Assembly (NCBI GenBank): GCA_022771265.1 | Contig: JALFCG010000004.1 | Span: forward strand, 1 to 64,000 | Length of the DNA: 64,000 nucleotides | Origin: Prevotella sp. | GTDB lineage: Bacteria > Bacteroidota > Bacteroidia > Bacteroidales > Bacteroidaceae | Direction of reading: 5' to 3' | Shown here: positions 28,453 through 36,699 of the stretch, piece by piece | How positions within the stretch are numbered: the stretch's first letter is position 1 | How the letters are laid out: every line of letters starts with the position of its first letter | Notes under the pieces: generated by a model | What the model was told of the DNA's origin: nothing | The model's input: only the letters and a program-made list of their open reading frames with translations | Database searches by the model: none | Translations under genes and position numbers: made by a program

Positions 28453-30804
28453 TTATCTTATAACAACAGGACCAATAAGTCCGGAAGGCAACAATGGAGA
28501 GTCTTTGGTGAAGAATTTGAAGCACCCCACTGTCTTCCTGTTTTTTGATGGTCTGACTGTTCCCTGGCGCAACCATTCGGGAATGGCATTCATATACCTG
28601 CCTGCCACAGGCTTTCCTGGAGCATAGTCGTATATCAATAGCTCTGACCATTCTATGTCATCAGGTTCCTTCTCGTCGCCTATCATCCTGTTAGGCCACA
28701 GATTTGTCACGTCCACCTCTATGATATTGTCGCCCTCTTTAATTGCCGACTTTATGTCAAGCAGAAAAGGGGCTTTCCACATTACGGGGAATTGTTTTCC
28801 GTTAACTCTTACGGTTGCCATGTTTTTAATATCGCCAAGGTCAAGAATTACACTTTGTTGCTTCAAATGCTTGCGTGAGAGCGAAAAGTGGCGCTTATAG
28901 GTTGCCGTTCCGGAGAAATACCTTATTTCGTCGTTGTCCGACTTTGTCCATTCAAACAGTTGATGCTTCTCCAAGTGGACGGTGTTTGGGAAGGTAATGT
29001 CCCATTCACTGTCAAGTTGCATTATTGTTTCTTTTCCTGCATTGTCTGTCAGCAAGGCAGAGAGGGAGTCGTTCACCTCAGTAGATCTCTCTTCGTTTGA
29101 AAGAATCAAGAATCTCGACCCCAAGCCTTCTATTCTCAACAGGGAGTCGGACTCTGACAGAATGCTGACCTCAAGATTGTAAGGATTCCATATTTCCGCA
29201 CGACGCCCTTTGGAAAGGCTCTTGACATCTATTGTTTCCGCAACCAACGTCTCAGTGGGATTGCAAACGAATATTATATCGGTATCGCCGTCAATGCGCC
29301 TATAAGTTTTCATGACCTTCATGGAAGGCAGTTGCTGTTGGGCAGGCAATCCTCTCTGCAAGAGCGACTGACAGCGTGCCATATAGTCGAAAAGCGACTT
29401 TGCGCCACCAGCCTTCCACCATGTCTGGGTGGGCACAAACTGTGTTCCCCAGATACTGAACGACATGCCAGGCTCAACATTCTGCCACGGATTGCAAGCT
29501 CCTGCGTGGAGCATCATCTTGTTTACTCCTGTGCAGAAAGCACGGTCGCATATAGGTTTTAGAGACTGAGGGCTGTCTTGCCAGGCAAACAAAGGCCAAC
29601 AGGTGAATGCTTCTGCTATGAGAAGAGGTTTCTTGTGAATGTCGAGCACTCTGAAAGGTTTTTGGCCTCCAGTGCCATAAGGCTCTATCAGCAACTGCAT
29701 TCCCGGAGCACTCTGTTCAGCCAACTGTTCCATGTAGCCGTAATAGTTTTCGGCAAAAAGGGATGTGAGCACATCAACAAAATCGTCCTTAAACCGTTTG
29801 CTTGCTTCGTTGCTTTCAATAATCCGCTTGCCCGCGATACAAGGCAGCCATAGCTTTACATCATATCCCTTACGTTGCATAAACTCGTATGGCAACACCT
29901 CGCTCCAATCCTGCCCTCCTGCCTCGTAACTGTCTATCTCCAACCGGCAGAAAGTCTTTCCTGCATGATGACCTGCAAGATTTATCAGCATCATAGGGTA
30001 GCCTTCCCAAAACCGTTTCACGGCTTTCTTGCTTAGTTTGTCACATTCAAGTCCTCTCCCAGATGCCGCCGCCTGCGCCTCATTGGTTTTTCCGTTTGTG
30101 GTGTGTCCAAAACGCATCAGCGTCCAAGAACCTTCCGTGATTCTCTTTCTAATCTCTCTTGGCATGGATTTTATCAGTTTTCTTGGCACCACGAGCGTGT
30201 CAGCCCATCTGCCTTTATCCATTTCCGGCAGATATGATGTAATGTCTATAATATCCTGCTTGCTGACAATGCTATCGTTTGCTACTGCAAGAATGCAAAT
30301 ATCCCTATAGAAATTATACTTCGCGTCAATCTCCGCACGCGGTATGCAAACGACCTTCTTTCCTGCAGGAAAAGCAGTCTCTGAAACAACCACTTTCTGC
30401 ATGGAATATTCCGGGGTGACATCTGTATATGCACTTGACGACCATCCGGGACAATTATGTGTGCCGAAGGACAGACCCAATCGTTCACACTCGTCCATTG
30501 CCCATCTCATCATCTGTTTCCATTTCTCGCTGCCAATGGCGCATGTGGAATCTCCCACTCGTATCTGCTGGTCGCCTCCTATTTGGAAATTCTGAACTCC
30601 AGACAGACCGGCTTCCTTAAAGGCTTCCATATCTTTTGTTATGGCTTCCTTGTTTACCAAGCCGTCCATCCACTGCCATATTATCCACGAGCGGTGTTCG
30701 TCTTTTGGATTAAGGAAATCATGATACAGTTCGCCTTGTGCAAATGTATTTGTCGCATAAGCAAAAACCAAAGCGACAATAAGAGTGGCATAGTTAAATT
30801 TCAT
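28453..30804 (-). CDS. Secreted GH106-like glycosidase (alpha-L-rhamnosidase type)
   Basis: A 783-aa exported protein (signal MKFNYATLIVALVFAYATNTFAQ). The N-terminal barrel has RSWIIWQWMDGLVNKEAITKD and GLSFGTHNCPGWSSS, followed by SWTLMRFGHTTNGKTNEAQ and EIDSYEAGGQDW, patterns of GH106 alpha-L-rhamnosidases and close relatives. A C-terminal galactose-binding-like beta-sandwich follows (KRHFSLSRKHLK, ILDLGDIKNMATVRVNGK). The likely catalytic carboxylates are in IDSYEAGG and LLIAEAFT, by analogy. It is shorter than many GH106 enzymes (about 1000 aa or more), so specificity is uncertain. The frame is intact and has its own perfect promoter, although its neighbours are broken. Confidence 0.8.
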   Translation of the reverse strand: MKFNYATLIVALVFAYATNTFAQGELYHDFLNPKDEHRSWIIWQWMDGLVNKEAITKDMEAFKEAGLSGVQNFQIGGDQQIRVGDSTCAIGSEKWKQMMRWAMDECERLGLSFGTHNCPGWSSSAYTDVTPEYSMQKVVVSETAFPAGKKVVCIPRAEIDAKYNFYRDICILAVANDSIVSKQDIIDITSYLPEMDKGRWADTLVVPRKLIKSMPREIRKRITEGSWTLMRFGHTTNGKTNEAQAAASGRGLECDKLSKKAVKRFWEGYPMMLINLAGHHAGKTFCRLEIDSYEAGGQDWSEVLPYEFMQRKGYDVKLWLPCIAGKRIIESNEASKRFKDDFVDVLTSLFAENYYGYMEQLAEQSAPGMQLLIEPYGTGGQKPFRVLDIHKKPLLIAEAFTCWPLFAWQDSPQSLKPICDRAFCTGVNKMMLHAGACNPWQNVEPGMSFSIWGTQFVPTQTWWKAGGAKSLFDYMARCQSLLQRGLPAQQQLPSMKVMKTYRRIDGDTDIIFVCNPTETLVAETIDVKSLSKGRRAEIWNPYNLEVSILSESDSLLRIEGLGSRFLILSNEERSTEVNDSLSALLTDNAGKETIMQLDSEWDITFPNTVHLEKHQLFEWTKSDNDEIRYFSGTATYKRHFSLSRKHLKQQSVILDLGDIKNMATVRVNGKQFPVMWKAPFLLDIKSAIKEGDNIIEVDVTNLWPNRMIGDEKEPDDIEWSELLIYDYAPGKPVAGRYMNAIPEWLRQGTVRPSKNRKTVGCFKFFTKDSPLLPSGLIGPVVIR

Positions 30805-30831
30805 AATATATTTTGTTTCATTTTATTTCTG

Positions 30832-30863
30832 CAAAGATATAACATTCCCACGACAAACCCAAA
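30832..30863 (-). promoter_or_regulatory. Promoter of the GH106-like gene
   Basis: On the minus strand, TTTG is followed after exactly 20 bases by TATCTTTG, about 28 bases before the ATG at 30804. Confidence 0.8.
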
Positions 30864-30894
30864 CGTTTTTCGGAAAAAGTGGAATATATGTTTT

Positions 30895-31053
30895 TTATTT
30901 TTGACACTTACCCCACTTGCTTTTATAAAACTTGTACACAGACTCTCCTGCTAACCCATTGTGGACAGTTATGCTTCTCATATTCTCCCCGGCAAATACT
31001 TTAACGGAGAAAAGAATATATAATAATGCCGATATAACAGTGATAATTCTCAT
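30895..31053 (-). pseudogene. N-terminal stub of a hybrid two-component sensor (signal peptide plus first propeller blade)
   Basis: From the ATG at 31053 the frame encodes a signal peptide (MRIITVISALLYILFSVKVFAG), then ENMRSITVHNGLAGESVYKF, and stops after YKSKWGKCQK. The pattern (I/L)T-x-x-(D/N)GL-x-(G/S)-x-x-V-Y followed by aromatic and W-G is the start of the first Reg_prop blade of hybrid two-component regulators that control polysaccharide-utilisation loci. Full proteins are about 1300 aa, so only about 4 percent remains. The downstream bases are the GH106 promoter, so the truncation abuts that gene. It is on the same strand as the glycosidase. A real small secreted protein is possible but less likely. 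Confidence 0.6.
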
Positions 31054-31434
31054 TATATTATAATACTTTGTTATAATACGAATAACGGTAATAAATCCAC
31101 CATATAACAAATAACAAAAAGCATTAAAAAGTTTGAGAAATGCAGATCGCCTTGCCTGTAATTGTTTCTCTTAAGCATTAGTCGGTTTTAGTATATTTCC
31201 AACATCTATTTGTCCAAATAATATGTTTACCATAAAAATTCTTAGTCTGTATAAATTAGATGGATATTTGATATTTTACTGTATATCAGCGTTTTAATGT
31301 TATAGTAGTCAGTTTGGAATAGAAAGGAGATAGTCCAACTCGTTTTTCTTTGATTCAATAAATATTATATGTATCTTTGCACCATAATCCTAATAAAAAC
31401 AAGATTATTAAAATACATAAAACCTATTAATAAT
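31054..31434. other. AT-rich intergenic region
   Basis: About 380 bases of AT-rich sequence between the sensor stub and the broken sigma factor gene. Apart from the promoter at 31349-31379, I see no gene, RNA or repeat. No further part of the sensor protein could be recognised in any frame. Confidence 0.6.
31349..31379 (+). promoter_or_regulatory. Promoter upstream of the broken ECF sigma factor gene
   Basis: TTTG, 19 bases, then TATCTTTG. The -7 element ends 55 bases before the ATG at 31435. The promoter still matches the consensus although the gene is frameshifted. Confidence 0.65.
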
Positions 31435-31928
31435 ATGGAGAAGAATAACGCTATCATCGAAGATGCATACAAGGAGTACAAGGCTATGCTCCTGTTTTAT
31501 GTATCAAATCTCATCAATGACTCTGATGAAGCGCCTGATATAGTACAAAATATTTTTGTACGTCTGATATCATTACTTCAGATACCATAAAGAGTCTGTG
31601 CTTTAAGATAGCAAAAAAACTTGTTATCGACTACGTTCGTCGGAATAATAAACGGCAACGTATTTATGCAGATGTGCAGGTAAGTGAGTTGAAGAATAAA
31701 AGTATTACACCGGAAAATGAAGCAATCTTTCACGACCTTGCAGAAAAAGAACGTAGCATAATGCTTAATATGTCTCCAGCTACAGCACGCGTCTATGAGA
31801 TGTCGCAGATTAAGTGTATGACAATAGAGGAGATAGCCCAGACATTGCATATAAGCCGTCGCACTGTCGAATCCCATCAATTCAAGGGAAGGAAAATAGT
31901 AAGGGATATAATTCGTGCAATAATATAG
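31435..31928 (+). pseudogene. ECF sigma factor gene broken by a frameshift
   Basis: The ATG at 31435 encodes region 2.1 (MEKNNAIIEDAYKEYKAMLL, DEAPDIVQNIFVRLI) and then runs into a stop at 31588-31590. From about 31563 another plus frame continues the sigma factor: SDTIKSLCFKIAKKLVIDYV, then the region 4 helix-turn-helix (MTIEEIAQTLHISRRTVESH) to a stop at 31928. Joined, the two parts give a sigma factor of about 165 aa, normal for the SusR/FecI-like ECF type of Bacteroidetes. Loss of a few bases near 31560-31570 explains the break. No anti-sigma or susC/susD gene follows. A programmed frameshift seems unlikely because no slippery site is visible, and a sequencing error cannot be excluded. 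Confidence 0.85.
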
Positions 31929-32063
31929 TGACATAATGGCAGACCTGATGATGACAAGTTATCGATAAATGGCATGTGGCATGCAATTTGTTGTGGCATT
32001 TGTGGAACGTGAAAACGTTTTTTACCGATAATAGTATATAAATACAATTAAACATAATCAGTT

Positions 32064-34118
32064 ATGCAAAAAGGAAACATTGGGGTTACTACAGAGAACA
32101 TTTTCCCCGTAATAAAAAAGTTCTTGTATTCTGACCATGAGATTTTCCTGCGTGAGATGGTGTCGAACGCTGTGGATGCTACGCAGAAGATGAAGACTCT
32201 CGCCGACAAGGGCGACTTCAAGGGCGAACTTGGAGACCTTACCGTGAGAGTGAACCTCGACGAGAAGGCTGGCACATTGACCATCAGTGACCGTGGTATC
32301 GGAATGACTGAGGAGGAAATCGATAAATACATCAACCAAATTGCTTTTTCAGGCGTCAATGACTTCTTGGAGAAATACAAGGACAATGCCAACAACATCA
32401 TCGGACACTTTGGACTCGGATTCTACTCATCGTTTATGGTGAGCAAGAAGGTGGAGATTGTCACAAAGAGCTATCGAGACGGAGCAAAGGCCGTGAAATG
32501 GAGTTGCGACGGCAGTCCTGCATACGAGATTGACGACGCTGAAAGGGAAAGCCGAGGTACTGACATCGTGCTGTACATCGACGACGACTGCAAGGAGTTC
32601 CTGGAGAAGGCTACGATAGAGGGTCTGCTCAACAAGTACTGCAAGTTCATGCCAGTGCCTGTCGCCTTCGGCAAGAAGACCGAATGGAAGGACGGCAAGA
32701 ATGTAGAAACGGATGAAGACAACATTATCAACAGTGTGGAACCGCTTTGGGCAAAGACTCCGAGCACGCTTAAGGACGAAGACTACAAGTCGTTCTACCG
32801 CACTCTTTATCCAATGCACGACGAGCCAATGTTCTGGATTCACCTTAATGTTGACTATCCTTTCAACCTCACGGGTATTCTGTACTTCCCACGCATAAAG
32901 TCGAACATCGAACTTCAACGCAACAAAATCCAGCTATACTGCAACCAGGTGTTCGTGACCGATCAGGTTGAGGGCATAGTGCCAGAATTCCTGACGTTGC
33001 TCCACGGTGTCATTGACTCGCCTGACATTCCGCTTAACGTGAGCCGTTCTTACTTGCAAAGTGACCGCGACGTAAAGAAAATCTCCACTTACATAACGAA
33101 GAAGGTGAGCGACCGTCTGCAGGGACTTTTCAAGGACGACCGCAAGGCTTTTGAGGAGAAGTGGGATGACCTCAAACTGTTCATCAACTACGGTATGCTG
33201 AGCGAGGAGTCTTTCTACGACCGCGCGAAGGATTTTGCCCTTTTCAAGGATGTTGACGGGAAATATTTCACTTACGAGGAGTACAAGACCTTGATAAAGG
33301 ACCAACAGACCGACAAGGAAGGGAACCTCGTTTACCTCTATGCCACCGATGCCGAGGAACAGTATTCGTATATAGAGGCAGCAAAGGCAAAGGGCTACAG
33401 TGTGTTGTTGTTTGACGGACAACTTGACACTCCGACGGTGTCGATGTTTGAACAGAAATTCGAGAAGAGCCGTTTCACCCGTGTTGACGGTGATGTGATT
33501 GACCGTCTTATCCAGAAGTCGGACGAGAAAAAAGAGGCGCTTGCCCCTGAGCGTCGCGAAAGCATTACTTCCGTATTCCAGAGTCAGCTGCCGAAAATGG
33601 AGAAGTCGGAAATATATGTTGATGTGGAAGCAATGGGTGAGCAGCAGCAACCTGTAGTGATAACCCAAAGTGAGTACATGCGTCGCATGAAGGATATGAG
33701 CCGCTACCAGCAGGGAATGGGTTTTTACGCCCAGATGCCCGACAGCTACAGTCTCGTGTTGAACAGCGACCATCCGCTGGTTAAGAAGGTCCTTGCCGAC
33801 TGCGAGGCAAAGACTGCCGATGCGCTGAAGCCTGTTGCCGGAGAGATTAAGGGTCTTGAAGCCCGTCTTGCCGCACTTCACCAGAGCCAGGACAAGAAAA
33901 AGCCTGATGAAATCACTGAAGAGGAGAAAAACGACGTGCGCGACACTCAGAAAGCTCTCGAAGACGAAAAGAAGAAGAAAAAGGACATCCTTTCAGATTA
34001 CGCCAAGGGAAATCCTGTCGTTCACCAGCTCATCGACCTCGCTTTGCTGCAGAATGGCATGTTGAAGGGCGCTGCTCTCGATGCCTTCCTAAAACGTTCG
34101 GTAGAGATGATAAAGTGA
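32064..34118 (+). CDS. htpG: Molecular chaperone HtpG (bacterial Hsp90)
   Basis: Cytoplasmic ATP-dependent Hsp90 chaperone of 684 aa. The GHKL ATPase domain (1-230) shows the ATP-binding Asn/Glu helix (EIFLREMVSNAVDATQKMK), DRGIGMTEEEID and GHFGLGFYSSFMVSKK. The middle domain includes LYFPRIKSNIELQRNKIQLY and LNVSRSYLQSD with the catalytic Arg region. The C-terminal dimerisation domain contains a charged Lys/Glu-rich stretch (about 610-650, DEKKKKKDILSD). Flanking spacing indicates a single-gene unit. No CIRCE element or other heat-shock operator was seen upstream; only a small AACGT-GAAA-ACGTT hairpin followed by T residues lies at 32006-32024. Confidence 0.97.
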   Translation: MQKGNIGVTTENIFPVIKKFLYSDHEIFLREMVSNAVDATQKMKTLADKGDFKGELGDLTVRVNLDEKAGTLTISDRGIGMTEEEIDKYINQIAFSGVNDFLEKYKDNANNIIGHFGLGFYSSFMVSKKVEIVTKSYRDGAKAVKWSCDGSPAYEIDDAERESRGTDIVLYIDDDCKEFLEKATIEGLLNKYCKFMPVPVAFGKKTEWKDGKNVETDEDNIINSVEPLWAKTPSTLKDEDYKSFYRTLYPMHDEPMFWIHLNVDYPFNLTGILYFPRIKSNIELQRNKIQLYCNQVFVTDQVEGIVPEFLTLLHGVIDSPDIPLNVSRSYLQSDRDVKKISTYITKKVSDRLQGLFKDDRKAFEEKWDDLKLFINYGMLSEESFYDRAKDFALFKDVDGKYFTYEEYKTLIKDQQTDKEGNLVYLYATDAEEQYSYIEAAKAKGYSVLLFDGQLDTPTVSMFEQKFEKSRFTRVDGDVIDRLIQKSDEKKEALAPERRESITSVFQSQLPKMEKSEIYVDVEAMGEQQQPVVITQSEYMRRMKDMSRYQQGMGFYAQMPDSYSLVLNSDHPLVKKVLADCEAKTADALKPVAGEIKGLEARLAALHQSQDKKKPDEITEEEKNDVRDTQKALEDEKKKKKDILSDYAKGNPVVHQLIDLALLQNGMLKGAALDAFLKRSVEMIK

Positions 34119-34187
34119 GCATTAAAGGTGGTTTTTTGATGGAATACTTACTTTTTTGCGCATTTTCAGAAAAAAGTGACGAAAAAG

Positions 34188-34219
34188 TTTGGTAGTTCGG
34201 AAAAAAGTGCGTACCTTTG
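34188..34219 (+). promoter_or_regulatory. Promoter of the tRNA-Arg pair
   Basis: TTTG, exactly 20 bases, TACCTTTG. The -7 element ends 31 bases before the first mature tRNA base. Confidence 0.82.
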
Positions 34220-34249
34220 CACCGCATTTAAGAAATGAGGGACAAAAGA

Positions 34250-34323
34250 GGTTCCGTAGCTCAACTGAATAGAGCATCTGACTACGGATCAGAAGGTTGT
34301 GGGTTTGAATCCCGCCGGAATCA
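34250..34323 (+). tRNA. tRNA-Arg (anticodon ACG), copy 1
   Basis: A 74-base cloverleaf. The acceptor GGTTCCG pairs with CGGAATC (one G-T pair). The D arm is GCTC/GAGC, the anticodon stem TCTGA/TCAGA with loop CTACGGA (anticodon ACG, likely read as ICG after deamination), and the T arm GTGGG/CCCGC with one G-T pair. Discriminator base is A. The CCA end is not encoded. Confidence 0.97.
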
Positions 34324-34362
34324 CTTGAAGTCCAAAAATATAAACATATTTCAATGCGGATT

Positions 34363-34436
34363 GGTTCCGTAGCTCAACTGAATAGAGCATCTGACTACGG
34401 ATCAGAAGGTTGTGGGTTTGAATCCCGCCGGAATCA
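34363..34436 (+). tRNA. tRNA-Arg (anticodon ACG), copy 2
   Basis: Identical in all 74 positions to copy 1 and separated from it by 39 bases. The two are probably cut from one precursor transcribed from the promoter at 34188 and ended by the terminator at 34444. Confidence 0.97.
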
Positions 34437-34443
34437 CAAAAAG

Positions 34444-34476
34444 AAGAGCAGTGTCGAAAGACTACTGCTCTTTTTT
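34444..34476 (+). terminator. Rho-independent terminator of the tRNA-Arg pair
   Basis: A 9-bp stem AAGAGCAGT/ACTGCTCTT, extended by GTC/GAC closing a GAAA tetraloop, followed by a run of T. It begins 8 bases after the second tRNA. Confidence 0.9.
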
Positions 34477-34530
34477 GTTTTCCTATGTTATGAAAAAATC
34501 GGATGCGGGCATGAAGCCCGCTAATCCGGT

Positions 34531-34989
34531 TTAATTGTGTGAGGCAAACCGTTGCTCTGCCAGCCGCTCATACTTGGTGCCAGGACGTCCGTAGTTGGCG
34601 AAGGGATGGATGCTGATGCCGCCTCTTGGAGTGAATAGTCCCGTCACTTCGATGTATTTCGGTTGCATTAGGCGTATTAGGTCTTTCATGATGATGTTGA
34701 CACAATCCTCATGAAAGTCGCCGTGGTTGCGGAAACTGAACAGATAGAGCTTGAGGCTCTTGCTTTCCACCATCTTAATGTCAGGAATGTAGCTGATGAC
34801 TATTTCCGCGAAGTCCGGTTGCCCTGTAATGGGACATAGCGAAGTGAACTCAGGGCAGTTGAATTTGACCCAGTAGTCGTTTTCAGGATGCTTGTTGGTG
34901 AAGGTCTCCAGCACTTCCGGAGCATAGTCCATGGCATAATCGGTCTTCTTTCCTAATGATTTCAGACCTTCGTCTTGTCTTGTAGTCAT
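34531..34989 (-). CDS. queF: NADPH-dependent 7-cyano-7-deazaguanine reductase
   Basis: Reduces preQ0 to preQ1 in queuosine biosynthesis, the only known nitrile-to-amine reductase family. Length is 152 aa, the short single-domain (T-fold) form. The catalytic Cys is in [16 protein letters not shown], the QueF signature with the substrate-binding Glu follows ([19 protein letters not shown]), and RGGISIHPF is near the C-terminus. It follows the queuosine-precursor transporter gene by 6 bases, so both are under the preQ1 riboswitch. The partners queC, queD and queE are not in the window. Confidence 0.95.
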   Translation of the reverse strand: MTTRQDEGLKSLGKKTDYAMDYAPEVLETFTNKHPENDYWVKFNCPEFTSLCPITGQPDFAEIVISYIPDIKMVESKSLKLYLFSFRNHGDFHEDCVNIIMKDLIRLMQPKYIEVTGLFTPRGGISIHPFANYGRPGTKYERLAEQRFASHN

Positions 34990-34995
34990 AATTAT

Positions 34996-35691
34996 TCAGT
35001 CTTGAAATTCCTTTATTTTGAAAATGTTATAATCGACATCATTGTCGAAGGTGTCTATCTGCTCGTGCTTTTTTGTCGCACGCACCACACGTATGGTAAC
35101 GGGAAGTACAAGAATCTCATAGAGTGTTTTCAAGATTACTTGTGAAAGCATCAGCACCGGCAACTCGTCGTTAGGCACTATGCCCCAAAAGGCAATGGGG
35201 AAGAAAATCAGCGAGTCGGCGGTTTCACCGAAGATGGTACTCATTATTGCCCTCATCGAGAAGTGTTTTCCTCCTGAGGAAATCTTCATACGGCTCATCA
35301 CGTAGGCGTTGATGAACGACCCTACGATGAACGCGAGGAAAGAGGCGAACACGATGCGTGGGGCAATGCCGAAGATGGCGTGGAAACCAGCGTCGTTGGT
35401 CCAGTAGTCAGCACCTGGCAATGCGTCGCACAAGGCTCCAAAAGCGACAAAGATGAAGTTCATGGCAAAGCCATACCAGATGAGAAGTCGCGTTTTGGAA
35501 TATCCCCAAACCTCGCAGACGCAGTCGTTGATGATGTAAGAAACCGGGAAGACGATGAGTCCTCCAGTGATACTGATTGGACCAAATGCCATTTGCTTTG
35601 TTTCCAATACGTTAGCCGTGATGAGGCAAACGCAGAAAAGCATGCCGAAAAGCATAAACAGCACACTTACTTGTGATTTTGTTTTTTGCAT
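34996..35691 (-). CDS. yhhQ: Queuosine precursor transporter (YhhQ/QPTR family)
   Basis: A 231-aa inner-membrane protein with about six TM helices, of the vitamin-precursor/queuosine-precursor transporter family. Typical segments are GPISITGGLIVFPVSYIIND with CVCEVWGYSKTR, and the ASFLAFIVGSFINAYVMSRMK helix. In E. coli, YhhQ imports preQ0 and preQ1. Together with queF this gives salvage plus reduction of the precursor. The ATG is only a few bases from the 3' end of the predicted preQ1-I pseudoknot. Confidence 0.88.
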   Translation of the reverse strand: MQKTKSQVSVLFMLFGMLFCVCLITANVLETKQMAFGPISITGGLIVFPVSYIINDCVCEVWGYSKTRLLIWYGFAMNFIFVAFGALCDALPGADYWTNDAGFHAIFGIAPRIVFASFLAFIVGSFINAYVMSRMKISSGGKHFSMRAIMSTIFGETADSLIFFPIAFWGIVPNDELPVLMLSQVILKTLYEILVLPVTIRVVRATKKHEQIDTFDNDVDYNIFKIKEFQD

Positions 35692-35694
35692 AAA

Positions 35695-35728
35695 ATTGTT
35701 TTTTAGAGGAGGTTAGACAATGACTCCT
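35695..35728 (-). promoter_or_regulatory. Likely preQ1-I riboswitch upstream of the queuosine transporter gene
   Basis: On the minus strand, AGGAG and CTCCT form a 5-bp stem with the loop TCATTGTCTAAC. The A-rich tail CTAAAAAACAAT follows. The loop segment ATTGT can pair with ACAAT in the tail, giving the H-type pseudoknot of preQ1 class I, and the CTAAC before the 3' stem strand resembles the ligand-binding CTAC element. The tail ends 3 bases before the ATG, so ligand binding should block ribosome access. Downstream genes (yhhQ, queF) fit the ligand. Confidence 0.75.
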
Positions 35729-35739
35729 GTTCAAAATGT

Positions 35740-36699
35740 TTATATGTTAATTAAAAGATAAGTCATATACAGGACGAATATTGAAGTTAGTACGGCTCCT
35801 TCCCATCGGGTTACGGTGAGCTTGGTGTAAGAGAAGAGCCATAGAAGGAATATTGATGTTCCCATGACGATGATGTCAACAGGTGTGATGCCGTGAAGCT
35901 CCATCGGGCATATTGCCGCCGTTGTACCGAGAATGGCAAGTATGTTGAACACGTTGCTTCCTATGACATTGCCGATGGCAATGGCAGAGTTGCCCTTTTT
36001 TGCCGCCACAACACTTGTCGCCAATTCAGGAAGTGACGTGCCTCCGGCAACAATTGTCAGACCGATGACACCTTGGCTTATGCCGAGTGACGCTGCGACG
36101 CTCGATGCGGAATCGACGAAAATGTTGCTGCCGAAGATGAGCATCGCCAGTCCTGCAATGAATAGTAATACGTTTTTGATTGCACTATCCTTTGTTGCCT
36201 GGCGCTTGTCTTCTGTCGTACTTTTAGCCACTTTTGCTTCCATCAGTGTCTGGCGCATGAACAATGCGAAAAACAACAGTAGGACAAAGCCCTTTGTCCT
36301 GCCCAGCACACATCCCTCAAAGGAAAGCGGCGTATTGCCAAAGCAGCACATCAGGAACAGCACAGAGGCAATGATTGCCCAAATCATGTCCTTGCCTACC
36401 GTAGTTCGGGTAACACTGATTGGCGCGACCATGGCGGTGACACCGACAATAAGAAGCACGTTGAAGATGTTGCTGCCCACGACGTTACCCACTGCCATGT
36501 CGGGTGTGCCCTTGATTGCCGACATGAAGCTTACGAAGAATTCCGGGGCTGAGGTGCCGGCAGCCACAATGGTAAGTCCGATGATAATCTCTGGGATATT
36601 CATTCTACGGGCAAGGGCTGAGGCTCCTGCCGTAAGGCGGTCGGCACCGTAGATTACTAATGCGACACCTGCTATTATCAGTATGCTGTCAAAAATCAT
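35740..36699 (-). CDS. Calcium/sodium antiporter (CaCA family, YrbG-like)
   Basis: A 319-aa inner-membrane exchanger with two inverted halves of five TM helices. Each half carries the alpha-repeat motif: GLTIVAAGTSAPEFFVSFMSA with GNVVGSNIFN in the first, and GLTIVAGGTSLPELATSVVAA with GNVIGSNVFN in the second. These Glu and Ser/Asn residues bind the exchanged cations. The position after purN (4-bp overlap) suggests cotranscription rather than a shared function. Whether Ca2+/Na+ or Ca2+/H+ is exchanged cannot be told. Confidence 0.92.
   Translation of the reverse strand: MIFDSILIIAGVALVIYGADRLTAGASALARRMNIPEIIIGLTIVAAGTSAPEFFVSFMSAIKGTPDMAVGNVVGSNIFNVLLIVGVTAMVAPISVTRTTVGKDMIWAIIASVLFLMCCFGNTPLSFEGCVLGRTKGFVLLLFFALFMRQTLMEAKVAKSTTEDKRQATKDSAIKNVLLFIAGLAMLIFGSNIFVDSASSVAASLGISQGVIGLTIVAGGTSLPELATSVVAAKKGNSAIAIGNVIGSNVFNILAILGTTAAICPMELHGITPVDIIVMGTSIFLLWLFSYTKLTVTRWEGAVLTSIFVLYMTYLLINI

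Noticed and set aside
31435-31928. Programmed frameshift in the ECF sigma gene
   Set aside because: No slippery heptamer or downstream structure is evident at the junction, and neighbouring genes are decayed.
32934-33881. 315-aa minus-strand ORF
   Set aside because: Shadow of htpG; no recognisable motif and no promoter.
35933-36652. 239-aa plus-strand ORF
   Set aside because: Shadow of the Ca2+/Na+ antiporter, caused by its repetitive Ala/Gly/Ser codons.
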